The notes: generated from the letters alone by a model not told the origin. A stretch of DNA of 64,000 nt from Bacteroidales bacterium (GCA_016788045.1 JAEUTG010000042.1:124001-188000), one strand, 5' to 3'. Positions 43,989-53,606 are shown, counted from the stretch's first letter. Program-made: numbers and translations.

Positions 43989-46817
43989 TTATTTTTTCTT
44001 TTTGGCTGTTTTTTTGCCTTTGTCTTCTTCCTTTTTTGCCTTTTTGGCTTTGGGTTCATCTTTTTTCAATTTTGCAGCAGCAGCTTCTTCTTTGATGGCT
44101 GCCTGTGCAGCTGCGAGGCGGGCGATGGGCACACGGTAAGGAGAACAGCTTACGTAGTTCATTCCTGCTGTGTGACAGAATTCGACCGATGAAGGCTCTC
44201 CGCCATGTTCGCCGCAGATACCGACTTTCAGGTTAGGGCGTGTGGTACGGCCGCGCTCGATACCCATTCTTACCAGCTGACCAACACCTTCCTGATCGAG
44301 TACCTGGAAAGGATCGTGTTTCAGGATGCCTTTTTCAAGGTAGACCGGGAGGAATTTGCCGGCGTCATCCCTTGAATACCCGAAGGTCATCTGGGTAAGG
44401 TCGTTGGTTCCGAAGGAGAAGAATTCAGCGGATTCGGCAATACGATCGGCGATGAGGGCAGCGCGGGGAATTTCTATCATGGTACCAACCAGGAATTCGA
44501 TTTTATCCTTACGTTCCTCAAATACTTTGGCAATGGTATCACGAACTATCTTTTCCTGCATCTTCATCTCTTCCAGCGTACCGGTAAGAGGAATCATGAT
44601 TTCGGGAATGGCCTTGATGCCTTTTTTCTTCAGGTTGAGGGCTGCTTCGATAATGGCGCGGGCCTGCATTTCTGAAATTTCAGGATAGGTGTTGCCAAGG
44701 CGGCAGCCACGGTGACCCAGCATAGGATTGAATTCGGCGAGGTCGTGAACTTTCTGTTTTACCTCTTCAACCGAAATACCAAGTTCTTTGGCCATTTCTT
44801 TCTGGTTGGCTTCTTCGTGAGGTACAAACTCATGTAAAGGAGGATCGAGCAGACGAACGGTTACGGGCAGATCCTGCATGGCTTCGAATATACCTTCAAA
44901 GTCAGAGCGCTGAATCGGGAGAAGTTTCTCGAGACCTTTGCGGCGTCCGGCTTCATCGTTGGCAAGAATCATTTCACGCATGGCTTTGATACGGTCGCCT
45001 TCGAAGAACATATGCTCGGTACGGCAGAGGCCGATACCTTTGGCGCCAAAGTTGCGGGCAACGCGTGAATCGTTCGGGGTGTCGGCATTGGTGCGGACAA
45101 GCATCCGTGAATGTTTGTCGGCCAGTTTCATCAGTTTGCCGAAATCGCCGCTCAGTTCGGGATCCTTGGTAGTGATTTTGCCGTCATAAACTTCTCCGGT
45201 GGTTCCGTTGAGTGAAATCCAGTCACCTTCTTTGTGCTTGACACCATCAATAACCAGGGTGCGGGCTTTGTAATCGATTTTGAGTGTGCCGGCGCCTGAG
45301 ATGCAGCATTTGCCCATTCCGCGGGCAACTACGGCGGCGTGTGAGGTCATTCCGCCACGGGCGGTGAGAATCCCCTGGGCAACATTCATTCCCTTGAGGT
45401 CTTCGGGTGAGGTTTCAATACGCACAAGCACAACCTTTTTACCTTCGGCAGCCCAATGCTCGGCTTCGTCGGCAAAGAAGACAATCTGCCCTGTGGCAGC
45501 GCCGGGTGATGCCGGTAAGCCTTTGGCCAGCACTTTGGCTTTCTTTACAGCAGTTGGGTCAAAAACCGGGTGTAACAACTCGTCAAGTTTGTTGGGCTCG
45601 CAGCGCAGAATAGCTTCTTTCTCGCTGATAATACCCTGTTTGAGCATATCCATGGCGATTTTTACCATAGCAGCACCAGTGCGCTTGCCGTTACGTGTCT
45701 GGAGCATCCAGAGTTTGCCATCCTGCATGGTGAACTCGAGGTCCTGCATGTCGCGGTAGTGATCTTCAAGTTTCTGCTGGGTTTCGAGCAGTTCCTTGTA
45801 GATGGCCGGCATGGCTTCTTCGAGTGACGGGTATTTGGCAGCCCTGTCTTTTTCCGAAACATTGGCAAGCTTTGCCCAGCGCTTTGATCCCTCTTTGGTG
45901 ATCTGCTGCGGGGTACGGATACCGGCCACCACATCTTCACCCTGGGCATTGATCAGGTATTCTCCGTTAAACAGGTCTTCGCCGGTTCCGGCATCACGGG
46001 TAAAGGCAACACCGGTTCCTGAATTGAGGCCCATGTTTCCGAAAACCATAGCCTGAACATTTACAGCGGTTCCCCATTCTGCCGGGATGTTGTTGAGTTT
46101 GCGGTAGTAGATGGCGCGTTCGTTCATCCAGCTGTCGAAAACGGCCATCACCGAGCCCCAGAGCTGTTCCCATGGATCAACCGGGAAATCGTGACCGGTA
46201 ACTTTTTTAACGGCTTTCTTGAAGCGTTTTACCAGTTCCTTAAGGTCGTCAACGGTGAATTCGGTATCGAGTTCAATGCCTTTCTCTTCTTTCATGTGTT
46301 CCATGATTTCTTCGAAAGGATCAATGTCTTCTTTGGATGCAGGCTTCATTCCCAGAACCACATCGCCGAACATCTGAACAAAACGGCGGTATGAATCCCA
46401 TGCAAAACGCTCGTTGCCTGATTTTTTGGCAATGCCTTCCACTGCCTCGTCGTTCAGACCAAGGTTCAGAACGGTATCCATCATACCCGGCATGGAAGCG
46501 CGGGCACCTGAACGTACAGAAAGTAAAAGCGGGTTCTTTTTGTCGCCGAATTTAGCGCCCATGATTTTTTCCACATACTTCACGGCAGCTTCAACCTCCG
46601 GACGGATCATGGCAACTACTTTTTCGCGGCCCAGGTTGTTGTAGTCGGTACACACTTCGGTGGTGATGGTGAATCCCGGAGGAACCGGAACTCCGATAAG
46701 GTTCATCTCAGCAAGGTTGGCACCTTTGCCACCCAGGAGGTTTTTCATACTGGCATCACCTTCGGCCTTTTTATCGCCGAATGTGTAAACCGATTTTCTG
46801 GTTTTTTCTTTTCCCAT
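43989..46817 (-). CDS. ppdK: Pyruvate, phosphate dikinase with Lys-rich tail
   Basis: PPDK interconverts pyruvate, ATP and phosphate with phosphoenolpyruvate, AMP and diphosphate. The 942-residue protein has an ATP-grasp start ([20 protein letters not shown]), the swivelling phosphohistidine block ([20 protein letters not shown]), and the C-terminal pyruvate-binding barrel ending [20 protein letters not shown]. The family is usually close to 880-910 residues. The last 30 or so residues are a Lys/Ala/Glu tail with runs such as [20 protein letters not shown]. It lies next to pckA, so both make phosphoenolpyruvate. Confidence 0.97.
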   Translation of the reverse strand: MGKEKTRKSVYTFGDKKAEGDASMKNLLGGKGANLAEMNLIGVPVPPGFTITTEVCTDYNNLGREKVVAMIRPEVEAAVKYVEKIMGAKFGDKKNPLLLSVRSGARASMPGMMDTVLNLGLNDEAVEGIAKKSGNERFAWDSYRRFVQMFGDVVLGMKPASKEDIDPFEEIMEHMKEEKGIELDTEFTVDDLKELVKRFKKAVKKVTGHDFPVDPWEQLWGSVMAVFDSWMNERAIYYRKLNNIPAEWGTAVNVQAMVFGNMGLNSGTGVAFTRDAGTGEDLFNGEYLINAQGEDVVAGIRTPQQITKEGSKRWAKLANVSEKDRAAKYPSLEEAMPAIYKELLETQQKLEDHYRDMQDLEFTMQDGKLWMLQTRNGKRTGAAMVKIAMDMLKQGIISEKEAILRCEPNKLDELLHPVFDPTAVKKAKVLAKGLPASPGAATGQIVFFADEAEHWAAEGKKVVLVRIETSPEDLKGMNVAQGILTARGGMTSHAAVVARGMGKCCISGAGTLKIDYKARTLVIDGVKHKEGDWISLNGTTGEVYDGKITTKDPELSGDFGKLMKLADKHSRMLVRTNADTPNDSRVARNFGAKGIGLCRTEHMFFEGDRIKAMREMILANDEAGRRKGLEKLLPIQRSDFEGIFEAMQDLPVTVRLLDPPLHEFVPHEEANQKEMAKELGISVEEVKQKVHDLAEFNPMLGHRGCRLGNTYPEISEMQARAIIEAALNLKKKGIKAIPEIMIPLTGTLEEMKMQEKIVRDTIAKVFEERKDKIEFLVGTMIEIPRAALIADRIAESAEFFSFGTNDLTQMTFGYSRDDAGKFLPVYLEKGILKHDPFQVLDQEGVGQLVRMGIERGRTTRPNLKVGICGEHGGEPSSVEFCHTAGMNYVSCSPYRVPIARLAAAQAAIKEEAAAAKLKKDEPKAKKAKKEEDKGKKTAKKKK

Positions 46818-46896
46818 TTTACTTAGGTTTTATCTGATTTAAATTAGTGATAATCTGGTCTGAATCATGCAGGTAAACCCCTGCCGTATGCGGGCG

Positions 46897-46904
46897 CAAA
46901 GGTA
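46897..46904 (-). promoter_or_regulatory. -7 box of ppdK
   Basis: TACCTTTG on the minus strand matches TAnnTTTG, with a TTTA-type -33 at 46925-46928 after 20 bp. The leader to the ATG is about 73 bases. Confidence 0.5.
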
Positions 46905-47105
46905 CAAAAAAATAATCTTCCTTTTAAAGTAAAAACCCAGGTACATTTTCAGTCTCCTGAAGTCTGCTTTTCAGCCAGAAAGGAATGAAAACAGAGCTGG
47001 TATAGCATATCATGCATTGATTGAAGCGGTATTGTGATCATTTTTCTCAGTATCTGATAATCCGGGATTTCTTCCGGTCAACACACGATCTATCCTTCCT
47101 GTCAT

Positions 47106-47495
47106 TCATTGAGATAACAAATCTTCAATTTCATGAATAAGTTTTTTAGCTGAAATTAACATTGACATAACATCATCCCTTTCAAATACAATAAAATCAT
47201 CATAATCTCCTGTTTGTCTCATGTCAAAAATTTCAGAAAAGAATTTTCCACTCTCCCTTGGTATGATCCCGGTTTTCACAAAATATAAACCAAACTTTTG
47301 TCTGATTCCTGAATGAGTTGATGTACTAATACCATTTTTCATCAACAATGCACTTACTGCATAGAAACATGCATAATATATCCTGTTGATAGCAGTATTC
47401 CATAATTCATTGCCAATGTGGTGATTAACTTCATGAATTGTTTCTTTCGCGCGATTCATGCGATATTCAATCAATTCCGAATTGTTTTTCATCAT
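47106..47495 (-). CDS. HEPN domain protein (putative toxin of an MNT/HEPN pair)
   Basis: The 129-residue helical protein matches the HEPN family of the PF05168 type: AINRIYYACFYAVSALLMKNG, then HSGIRQKFGLYFVKTG, then FSEIFDMRQTGDYDDF. Many HEPN toxins are RNases with an Arg-x4-6-His motif. Here the corresponding stretch is RQTGDYDD, with no His. The start overlaps the MNT stop by four bases (ATGA), so they form one operon. The region is AT-richer than its neighbours, which suggests acquisition. Whether it is toxic is unknown. Confidence 0.85.
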   Translation of the reverse strand: MMKNNSELIEYRMNRAKETIHEVNHHIGNELWNTAINRIYYACFYAVSALLMKNGISTSTHSGIRQKFGLYFVKTGIIPRESGKFFSEIFDMRQTGDYDDFIVFERDDVMSMLISAKKLIHEIEDLLSQ

Positions 47496-47812
47496 CGTAA
47501 TATAATACCCTCATTTTTTATATTCTCGTAGAAAGGAGTCGAAGAATGTCTTTGTTCCCAATCTGATTTAGAAAAGACAACAGGGCTGATAATGGTTCCT
47601 GTATCAATTTCTATATCATAGAGAGGGTATTTAATCTTTTTTACATCTTCTCTGCTGAGAATGCTTTTATCGACCAGTATCAGGATGTCGATATCCGATT
47701 CCTCATTCTGATCAGAACGTGCATAGGACCCGTATAGGATAAGAGTGGCCCCGGGGGATGTCGAACTTACTGATTTAATGATAAGTCCGATTATATGATC
47801 ACTTTTGGTCAT
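47492..47812 (-). CDS. MNT-type nucleotidyltransferase (putative antitoxin)
   Basis: The 106-residue protein is a minimal nucleotidyltransferase: ILYGSYARSDQNEESDIDIL shows the GSx10DxD metal-binding motif in full, and EIDTG may supply the third acidic residue. In type VII toxin-antitoxin pairs the MNT partner AMPylates a HEPN protein. It lies upstream of the HEPN gene with a four-base overlap. A TAACTTTG box (47817-47824) is only five bases before the ATG, so the mRNA would be nearly leaderless. Confidence 0.87.
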   Translation of the reverse strand: MTKSDHIIGLIIKSVSSTSPGATLILYGSYARSDQNEESDIDILILVDKSILSREDVKKIKYPLYDIEIDTGTIISPVVFSKSDWEQRHSSTPFYENIKNEGIILR

Positions 47813-47910
47813 AAAGCAAAGTTAAGAAATTTTTCAGTTCAATGATCCTTATTGTTTCCTCTTTGATATTGTCAGCTATAGTATTTTCATATAGATTTTC
47901 ATGAATATAA

Positions 47911-47939
47911 AAAAGCCGGAGTTCATCAATCCGGCTTTT
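47911..47939 (-). terminator. Terminator of the DUF4476 gene
   Basis: AAAAGCCGGA and TCCGGCTTTT pair perfectly around a 9-base loop, with T runs on both strands, 22 bp after the stop. Confidence 0.85.
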
Positions 47940-47961
47940 CTTGTTGACGTTTTCTGATTCA

Positions 47962-48939
47962 CTATCTGCGATAGCCGTTCATATAATCATTTAATTCCTC
48001 GATGCTCGACTCAAAAGTGAATGCATCATTCAGCCGGTAATAATTTCCGATGTCGTAAGTATAGCCGTAAGCATATTTGGCCAGCTCAAGCCGGGTATCT
48101 TCAAAGCTGAACAGCAGCATGATCTCCTTCACCTGATCGCTCAGCAGGCAGTTGGAGGCAATCACCTGTTTGGCAATGGTAAGCCTGGTATCGTCGAACG
48201 ATTTGCTGGCAATGGATTGTTTAACGCCCTGAAAATCACCGGGACTCATGGGGTAGGGGCATCCGATGGGTCCGTTGTATCCGGGCATTACATACGCCTG
48301 TTGTGCGGGTTGTGGCTCCTGATATCCACTGGTTGTGGTCGTGGTTGTGGTATAAGAGGTGGTCGTCTGAGTGCTGGAAACCTGGGTTCCGCTGGAAACA
48401 GCCCCTCCGTTTACATTTACATTGAAGTTAACCCCCAGCTCTGGATCATTGATGTTGATTCCCATGGAAACATTTCCCTGCTGAGGTTCATTGTAGGTTT
48501 CGGTTACCGTGGTGGTGGTCTGGGTTACCGTGGCCGGAGCCGGTGCTGGCTGCGTGGTGTAAACCACCACCTGCTGTCCCTGTGCCGGTGGCATGGCCTG
48601 GGCAATGGGAACTTCCGACATCCAGCGTAGTACATATTCATTCTTGTTGTTCCGCTTGATCACAAAGGTGGTCTCGGTTCCCTGGTTAAATGTGAGATTC
48701 TTATCCATTTGCCCCAGGGCCTGATCTTCAAAAATGATCTTTACCTTGTAGTTTGGTGCAATCAGGTCGGTAACTTTCACATTGGTTTCGGGTGCTGCAT
48801 TTTGTCTGATGCCATTCAGGATAACGGTAAAACGTTCACCTTGTTCAGAGAAGAAGACAAGGTTGGTTTTCAGCTGTGCAAAACTGCTCAGCTGCATCAT
48901 CGTCATCAGAAGCAATAAAAGGGATAAATTTTTCTTCAT
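47962..48939 (-). CDS. Exported DUF4476 domain protein
   Basis: The 325-residue protein has a signal peptide (cleavage near LSSFAQ). A beta-rich N-terminal domain to about residue 115 is followed by a low-complexity Pro/Thr/Gln/Ser linker (runs such as TQTTTTVTETY). The C-terminal DUF4476 domain spans about residues 225-325, with two matching repeats (FDDTRLTIAKQVIASNCLL and FEDTRLELAKYAY). DUF4476 is a Bacteroidetes domain of unknown function. A possible -7 box TATATTTG stands far upstream at 49080-49087. Confidence 0.85.
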   Translation of the reverse strand: MKKNLSLLLLLMTMMQLSSFAQLKTNLVFFSEQGERFTVILNGIRQNAAPETNVKVTDLIAPNYKVKIIFEDQALGQMDKNLTFNQGTETTFVIKRNNKNEYVLRWMSEVPIAQAMPPAQGQQVVVYTTQPAPAPATVTQTTTTVTETYNEPQQGNVSMGININDPELGVNFNVNVNGGAVSSGTQVSSTQTTTSYTTTTTTTSGYQEPQPAQQAYVMPGYNGPIGCPYPMSPGDFQGVKQSIASKSFDDTRLTIAKQVIASNCLLSDQVKEIMLLFSFEDTRLELAKYAYGYTYDIGNYYRLNDAFTFESSIEELNDYMNGYRR

Positions 48940-49162
48940 ATTTCTGCAGTGTTAAAAGGTGTGTTAATTGGTTGTTCTGTCTAAATAAAATCAGGTTTCA
49001 TCACTTCAGCATGACAGGCTGCGATCGAAACAAACTATAATCGCGGGAAAGCACATTTGTAACCTGGTTTTTGTGAATTCAAATATAATGCCAGCAGAAT
49101 ACGCGGTTTTAACCGTAAGACTATTTATATTCATTCTTAACAGACGAATCCCGGATCAGGAC

Positions 49163-49861
49163 TCAGAATTCCACCTTTTCGATACGGTTCATGGCCCGGA
49201 TGATGCGCTGTTGTTTGCGCTGGATATAGGCGGTGGGTGCAGCAGGACTCCAGCGGCGGGGATTGGGCAGCACAGCGGCAATGAGGGCAGCTTCCGCTTT
49301 GCTGAGATCGCTGGCGGGCTTACTGAAATAGAGTTGCGAAGCCATTTCCACTCCATAAATACCATCACCCATTTCAATCACATTCAGGTAAACCTCCATG
49401 ATTCTGCGTTTGCCCCAGAAGATCTCGATCAATCCGGTAAAATAGACCTCGAGTCCTTTGCGAAGCCATGAGCGGTCGGGCCAGAGAAACACATTCTTTG
49501 CGGTTTGCTGCGAAATGGTGCTGGCACCCCGTAGCACCTTGCTTCGTTTGTTCATCTCCCGGGCTTTCTTTACGGCATCGAAATCAATGCCGAAATGCTT
49601 CAGGTAGTTGTTGTCCTCGGATGCAACCACCGCCTGCACCATGTTGGGTGAAATCTTTTTCAGGCTGACCCAGTCTTTGGCAAGCTTCATTTCTTTACCT
49701 TCAAACAGGTGATTGCCGGCACGGATCACCATCAGAGGGGTAAGTGGTGGGGGGATGAAACGATATAAGATGGTAACGAAAATGGTGGAAATAAAGAAGA
49801 AAAAGACAATAAACCGTATGATTCTGAATAGTTTACGTACGATTGGCCTTTTCAATGACAT
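49163..49861 (-). CDS. mtgA: Monofunctional peptidoglycan transglycosylase
   Basis: MtgA polymerises lipid II into glycan chains at the inner membrane. The 232-residue protein has one transmembrane segment (IIRFIVFFFFISTIFVTILY). Glycosyltransferase family 51 motifs follow: VVASEDNNYLKHFGIDFDAV, RGASTISQQTAKNVFLW, KRRIMEVYLNVIEMGDGIYG and AALIAAVLPNPRRWSP. It lacks a transpeptidase domain, as expected. A -7 box is listed separately. Confidence 0.95.
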   Translation of the reverse strand: MSLKRPIVRKLFRIIRFIVFFFFISTIFVTILYRFIPPPLTPLMVIRAGNHLFEGKEMKLAKDWVSLKKISPNMVQAVVASEDNNYLKHFGIDFDAVKKAREMNKRSKVLRGASTISQQTAKNVFLWPDRSWLRKGLEVYFTGLIEIFWGKRRIMEVYLNVIEMGDGIYGVEMASQLYFSKPASDLSKAEAALIAAVLPNPRRWSPAAPTAYIQRKQQRIIRAMNRIEKVEF

Positions 49862-49890
49862 GCGGATTGATCTGTGATATTCCTGAAATG

Positions 49891-49898
49891 CAAACGTA
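49891..49898 (-). promoter_or_regulatory. -7 box of mtgA
   Basis: TACGTTTG on the minus strand matches TAnnTTTG, 29 bp before the ATG. No -33 TTTG is seen at the usual spacing. Confidence 0.4.
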
Positions 49899-50009
49899 TA
49901 AAAATTTCCTTGAATTTCCGTCCTGACTGTGGAAGACTGCCATAGGTTTCCCCTTTATTTCATAAAAAAATAATACCGATTATTGTGAAATTGAATGGAC
50001 TAATTTTTA

Positions 50010-50017
50010 TAAGTTTG
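50010..50017 (+). promoter_or_regulatory. -7 box of the lysine-ketoglutarate reductase gene
   Basis: TAAGTTTG matches TAnnTTTG, 42 bp before the ATG. TTG at 49991-49993 gives a 16-bp spacer, shorter than usual. Confidence 0.4.
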
Positions 50018-50059
50018 CCGCCGACTCAGCAATTCAACCAATTCAAAAACGGACTATAA

Positions 50060-51367
50060 ATGAGCAGGTTTATCGGGATACGGCACGAAGACAAATATGT
50101 AATGGAACGCAGGGCTCCCCTGACTCCGAAACATGTGGAACGGTTGATTAAAAACAAGATGCTTGATATTATCGTTCAGACTTCAGCCAAACGGGTATTT
50201 ACCGACCAGGAGTACCTGAAAGCCGGGGCACGCATTGCCGATAACCTGAAAGACTGTTCCCTGATTCTCGGTGTAAAGGAAATGCCGGAGAGTTTTTTTG
50301 AGCAGGATAAAACCTATGTTTTCTTTTCTCATGTGATTAAAGGGCAGTCATACAACATGCCGATGCTCCGCAAAATGATGGAGCTGGGCTGTAACCTGAT
50401 TGATTATGAAAAAATTGTTGATGAGCAGGGCCGGCGGCTCATCTTTTTCGGTCGTTATGCCGGTCTGGCCGGAATGATCAATTCATTGTGGTCGCTGGGC
50501 CGGCGATTTAAGGAGTATGGCTATGAAACCCCATTTCTGAAGATTGCCCAGGCACATCATTATGCCTCGCTGGCTGAAGCACGCAAGGTGATTTCGGAAG
50601 TTGGGCAAGAGATTGCAGAAAACGGGCTTCCGGCTGAACTCGGTCCGGTTACCATCGGTTTTACCGGTTATGGCAATGTTTCGCAGGGGGCGCAGGAGAT
50701 CTGCGGCTTGTTGCCGGTGAAAGAAATATCTCCCGACAAACTGCTTGCCCTCAGTCAGCGCAGCATGCTTCCGGGAAATCTGCTCTACAAGATTGTATTC
50801 AAGGAAGAGGACCTTTCCGCACACAACGATGGCAGGGCTTTCGATCTGCACGATTATTACGCTAACCCTGCTGACTATCACTCAATTTTTGAACAGTACA
50901 TTCCCCACCTCACGGTATTGATGAACTGTATGTACTGGGATGCGCGCTATCCGAGGATTGTAACCAAAAGCTACCTGAAAAGGGCATTCGAAACTGGGAG
51001 GCCAAAGCTTACCGTGATCGGTGATGTTACCTGCGATCCTGACGGAAGTATTGAGATTACTCACCATGGTACAGAAATCGAAGACCCTGTATTCGTTTAT
51101 GATCCGGTAACCGATAAACCCGTGATGGGATTCAGGGGGCATGGTATGCTGGTGATGGCGGTTGACATTCTTCCCAGCGAGCTGCCACGAGACTCAAGCA
51201 ATGGCTTTGCTGATGCACTGGTTAATTTTATCAAACCCATTGCGGATTGTGACTTCAACGAAGCCTTTGAGGACCTTGACCTTCCGAGGGCCATCAAGAA
51301 AGCACTGATACTGCATCGCGGCAAGCTCACTGCCGACTATGAGTACCTTACCGAATATGTGAAATAA
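50060..51367 (+). CDS. Lysine-ketoglutarate reductase-like protein (N-terminal half of LKR/SDH)
   Basis: The 435-residue protein matches the N-terminal half of the bifunctional LKR/SDH enzyme of plants and animals: an AlaDH/PNT-like start (IGIRHEDKYVMERRAPLTPK), then the FFSHVIKGQSYNMPML block and LIDYEKIVDEQGRRLIFFGR. A Rossmann part (VTIGFTGYGNVSQGAQEI) and ITVIGDVTCDPDGSIE-like VIGDVTCDPDGSIEIT follow. It would join lysine and 2-oxoglutarate into saccharopine. The second half is a separate gene 75 bp downstream. The reaction is inferred from the family and the neighbour. Confidence 0.88.
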   Translation: MSRFIGIRHEDKYVMERRAPLTPKHVERLIKNKMLDIIVQTSAKRVFTDQEYLKAGARIADNLKDCSLILGVKEMPESFFEQDKTYVFFSHVIKGQSYNMPMLRKMMELGCNLIDYEKIVDEQGRRLIFFGRYAGLAGMINSLWSLGRRFKEYGYETPFLKIAQAHHYASLAEARKVISEVGQEIAENGLPAELGPVTIGFTGYGNVSQGAQEICGLLPVKEISPDKLLALSQRSMLPGNLLYKIVFKEEDLSAHNDGRAFDLHDYYANPADYHSIFEQYIPHLTVLMNCMYWDARYPRIVTKSYLKRAFETGRPKLTVIGDVTCDPDGSIEITHHGTEIEDPVFVYDPVTDKPVMGFRGHGMLVMAVDILPSELPRDSSNGFADALVNFIKPIADCDFNEAFEDLDLPRAIKKALILHRGKLTADYEYLTEYVK

Positions 51368-51442
51368 TCTTTTATCCGGCGTTTGTCCGGAAAATGAATC
51401 AACAATACAAATACTCCAAACAACCTTTAACTGATTTCGAAA

Positions 51443-52780
51443 ATGAAAAAAGTTCTGATTCTGGGTGCCGGCCTTGTGGTAAAGCCAATTGTTACCCACC
51501 TGCTAAACAAAGGAATTCATGTAACGTTAGCCACCCGTACCAAATCCAAAGCCGAAGCCATGATTTCGGGTCACCCGAACGGTACTGCAGTTGCCTGGAC
51601 TGTAGAAGATGAGGCCGGCCTGGATCAGATGGTTGCTTCACACGATCTGTCGGTCAGCCTGCTTCCCTATGCACACCACCTGCTGGTGGCAAAATACTGC
51701 CTGAAGCATAAGAAGAACATGGTTACCACCTCTTATGTAAAACCTGAGATGCAGGCCCTGGATGCCCAGGCAAAAGAAGCCGGAATCATCATTCTGAACG
51801 AGCTGGGTCTTGATCCGGGCATTGACCACATGTCGGCCATGCGCATCATCGACAATGTTCACAACCGCAACGGTAAAATCGAAGAGTTTTATTCCATCTG
51901 TGGTGCTTTGCCAGCTCCCGAAGTGGCCAACAATCCGTTCAAATACAAATTTTCATGGAGCCCGAAAGGCGTGGTAATGGCCGGCAATAACGATGGTAAG
52001 TACCTTCGCTATGGCAAAGTTGTGGAAGTGCCGACTGAGAATCTGTTCAAGAATCCGTTAAAAGTTGATTTCGATAAGGTTGGCATGCTTGAGGTTTATC
52101 CCAACCGTGATTCCATTTCTTACATCGACATCTACGGTATTCCCGAAACCAAAACCATGATGCGCGGAACCTTCCGTTTTAAAGGCTGGTGCGAAAGCAT
52201 TGATGCCATGAAACAGCTCAGACTGATTTCTTATGATAAGTTCGACATGACAGGCATGACCTATGCTCAGTTTATGGCTCACCAGATCGGTGCTGCCGAT
52301 GCTACAGCCATTAAGTCAAAAGTTGCTGCTTACCTGAAGCTTGATGTGGATGCGCTGGCCATTTCAGCCATCGAATGGCTGGGACTTTTCGAAGACAAGG
52401 CTATGGACCGTGGGATTGATTCACCGTTTGAAGTAACCAGCGACCTGATGATCAGTAAAATGGAGCTCGGCATGAATGAGCGTGACATGGTTGTGATGCA
52501 GCATACTTTCCTGGCTTCTTATCCTGATGGAAGTAAAGAGGTGATCCGTTCGCGCATGCTCGATTTCGGCACCCCGGCTACGGATACTTCGGTCGCCCGT
52601 ACCGTTGCACTTCCTGCTGCCATTGGTGTTGAGATGATCCTCAAGGGTGAAATCGGTGTAAAGGGTGTATTCAGACCGGTTATTCCTGAAATCTACAACC
52701 CGGTACTCGATGAACTCGAGAAACTGGACATCCGTATGGAAGAAGAATATGGTTTGCCGCTGAGCGAAAATATTGCTTAA
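51443..52780 (+). CDS. Saccharopine dehydrogenase (glutamate-forming)
   Basis: The 445-residue protein starts with a Rossmann motif (VLILGAGLVVKPIVTHLL) and has DPGIDHMSAMRIIDNVH and YAQFMAHQIGAADATAIKSK, the pattern of the SDH half of LKR/SDH. It would cleave saccharopine to aminoadipate semialdehyde and glutamate with NAD. It begins 75 bp after the LKR-like gene and is probably co-transcribed. Together they form a split version of the enzyme that is fused in eukaryotes. Confidence 0.92.
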   Translation: MKKVLILGAGLVVKPIVTHLLNKGIHVTLATRTKSKAEAMISGHPNGTAVAWTVEDEAGLDQMVASHDLSVSLLPYAHHLLVAKYCLKHKKNMVTTSYVKPEMQALDAQAKEAGIIILNELGLDPGIDHMSAMRIIDNVHNRNGKIEEFYSICGALPAPEVANNPFKYKFSWSPKGVVMAGNNDGKYLRYGKVVEVPTENLFKNPLKVDFDKVGMLEVYPNRDSISYIDIYGIPETKTMMRGTFRFKGWCESIDAMKQLRLISYDKFDMTGMTYAQFMAHQIGAADATAIKSKVAAYLKLDVDALAISAIEWLGLFEDKAMDRGIDSPFEVTSDLMISKMELGMNERDMVVMQHTFLASYPDGSKEVIRSRMLDFGTPATDTSVARTVALPAAIGVEMILKGEIGVKGVFRPVIPEIYNPVLDELEKLDIRMEEEYGLPLSENIA

Positions 52781-52798
52781 GCACCCCTGACTTTTTGT

Positions 52799-52806
52799 TA
52801 ATTTTG
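52799..52806 (+). promoter_or_regulatory. -7 box of the TerB-DnaJ gene
   Basis: TAATTTTG matches TAnnTTTG. The predicted transcript start would fall inside the hairpin that follows directly, so this promoter is doubtful. Confidence 0.3.
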
Positions 52807-52807
52807 C

Positions 52808-52843
52808 ACCGGCAGTTTTCCGTATTTTACGGAAGCTGCCGGT
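52808..52843 (+). terminator. Long hairpin after saccharopine dehydrogenase
   Basis: ACCGGCAG pairs with CTGCCGGT and the inner TTCCGTA with TACGGAA, a stem of about 15 pairs, followed by TTAATTTT. It ends the LKR/SDH unit and stands 31 bp before the next ATG. Confidence 0.65.
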
Positions 52844-52874
52844 TAATTTTACAGGCACTACAACAAGAGATACT

Positions 52875-53606
52875 ATGGATTTTCCAAAATTCGGCAAATG
52901 GATAGGAGGGGGCCTTGGCTGGGCACTGGGTGGCCCGATCGGGGGAATACTCGGCTTTGTCTTCGGCTCGATGTTCGACAGTATGCAGAGCGGAGAGTAT
53001 GAACACAAGGGGTTTACGCCTACCCAGGAGGGCGATTTCAAGGTGAGCCTGCTGGTAATGATTGCCGCGGTTATGAAAGCCGATGGCAAGATCCTGAAAT
53101 CGGAGTTATCGTATGTCAAAGCCTTTCTGCTTCGCCAGTTCGGTGAAACCGAAGCTGAGCGCCTGCTGCTGCTGTTACGGGAAATCCTCAGGCAGAACCT
53201 GAATGTTGACGAAATTTGTGAACAGATTCAGGAGAACATGGAGTACCCCTCCCGTTTGCAACTGGTGCATTTCCTGTTTGGCGTTGCCTCTTCCGATGGG
53301 GAACCCCATGCCGCCGAAGCGGAGGTTTTGCACCGCATGTGCCTGCACATGGGAATCCGGCAAAGTGACCTGGAATCGATAAAAGCCATGTTTATCAGGG
53401 ATACCGGCAGTGCCTACCGTATTCTTGAGATTACCCCCGAAGCCACCGATGAGGAGGTGAAGAAAGCTTACCGGAAAATGGCGCTCAAATACCATCCCGA
53501 TAAGGTTGCCCACCTCGGTGAAGAGGTACAGCACGCTGCCAAGGAGAAGTTTCAGCAGCTGAATGCTGCCTACAATGAAATCAAACAGCAGCGTGGTTTT
53601 AATTAA
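52875..53606 (+). CDS. TerB-like and DnaJ domain protein (DjlA-like)
   Basis: The 243-residue protein starts with a Gly-rich membrane-type segment ([20 protein letters not shown], as in DjlA). A TerB-like helical domain (about residues 55-160) follows, and a J domain ends the protein with the catalytic MALKYHPDK tripeptide HPD. DjlA-type co-chaperones stimulate DnaK at the membrane. The 3' end overlaps the next gene by 32 bp. Confidence 0.9.
   Translation: MDFPKFGKWIGGGLGWALGGPIGGILGFVFGSMFDSMQSGEYEHKGFTPTQEGDFKVSLLVMIAAVMKADGKILKSELSYVKAFLLRQFGETEAERLLLLLREILRQNLNVDEICEQIQENMEYPSRLQLVHFLFGVASSDGEPHAAEAEVLHRMCLHMGIRQSDLESIKAMFIRDTGSAYRILEITPEATDEEVKKAYRKMALKYHPDKVAHLGEEVQHAAKEKFQQLNAAYNEIKQQRGFN

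Noticed and set aside
45280..45759. 159-codon open frame antisense to ppdK
   Set aside because: Shadow within a conserved gene; composition typical of antisense reading.
47817..47824. TAACTTTG -7 box in front of the MNT gene as a firm promoter
   Set aside because: It ends only five bases before the ATG, so the mRNA would be leaderless; kept as a remark in the gene entry only.
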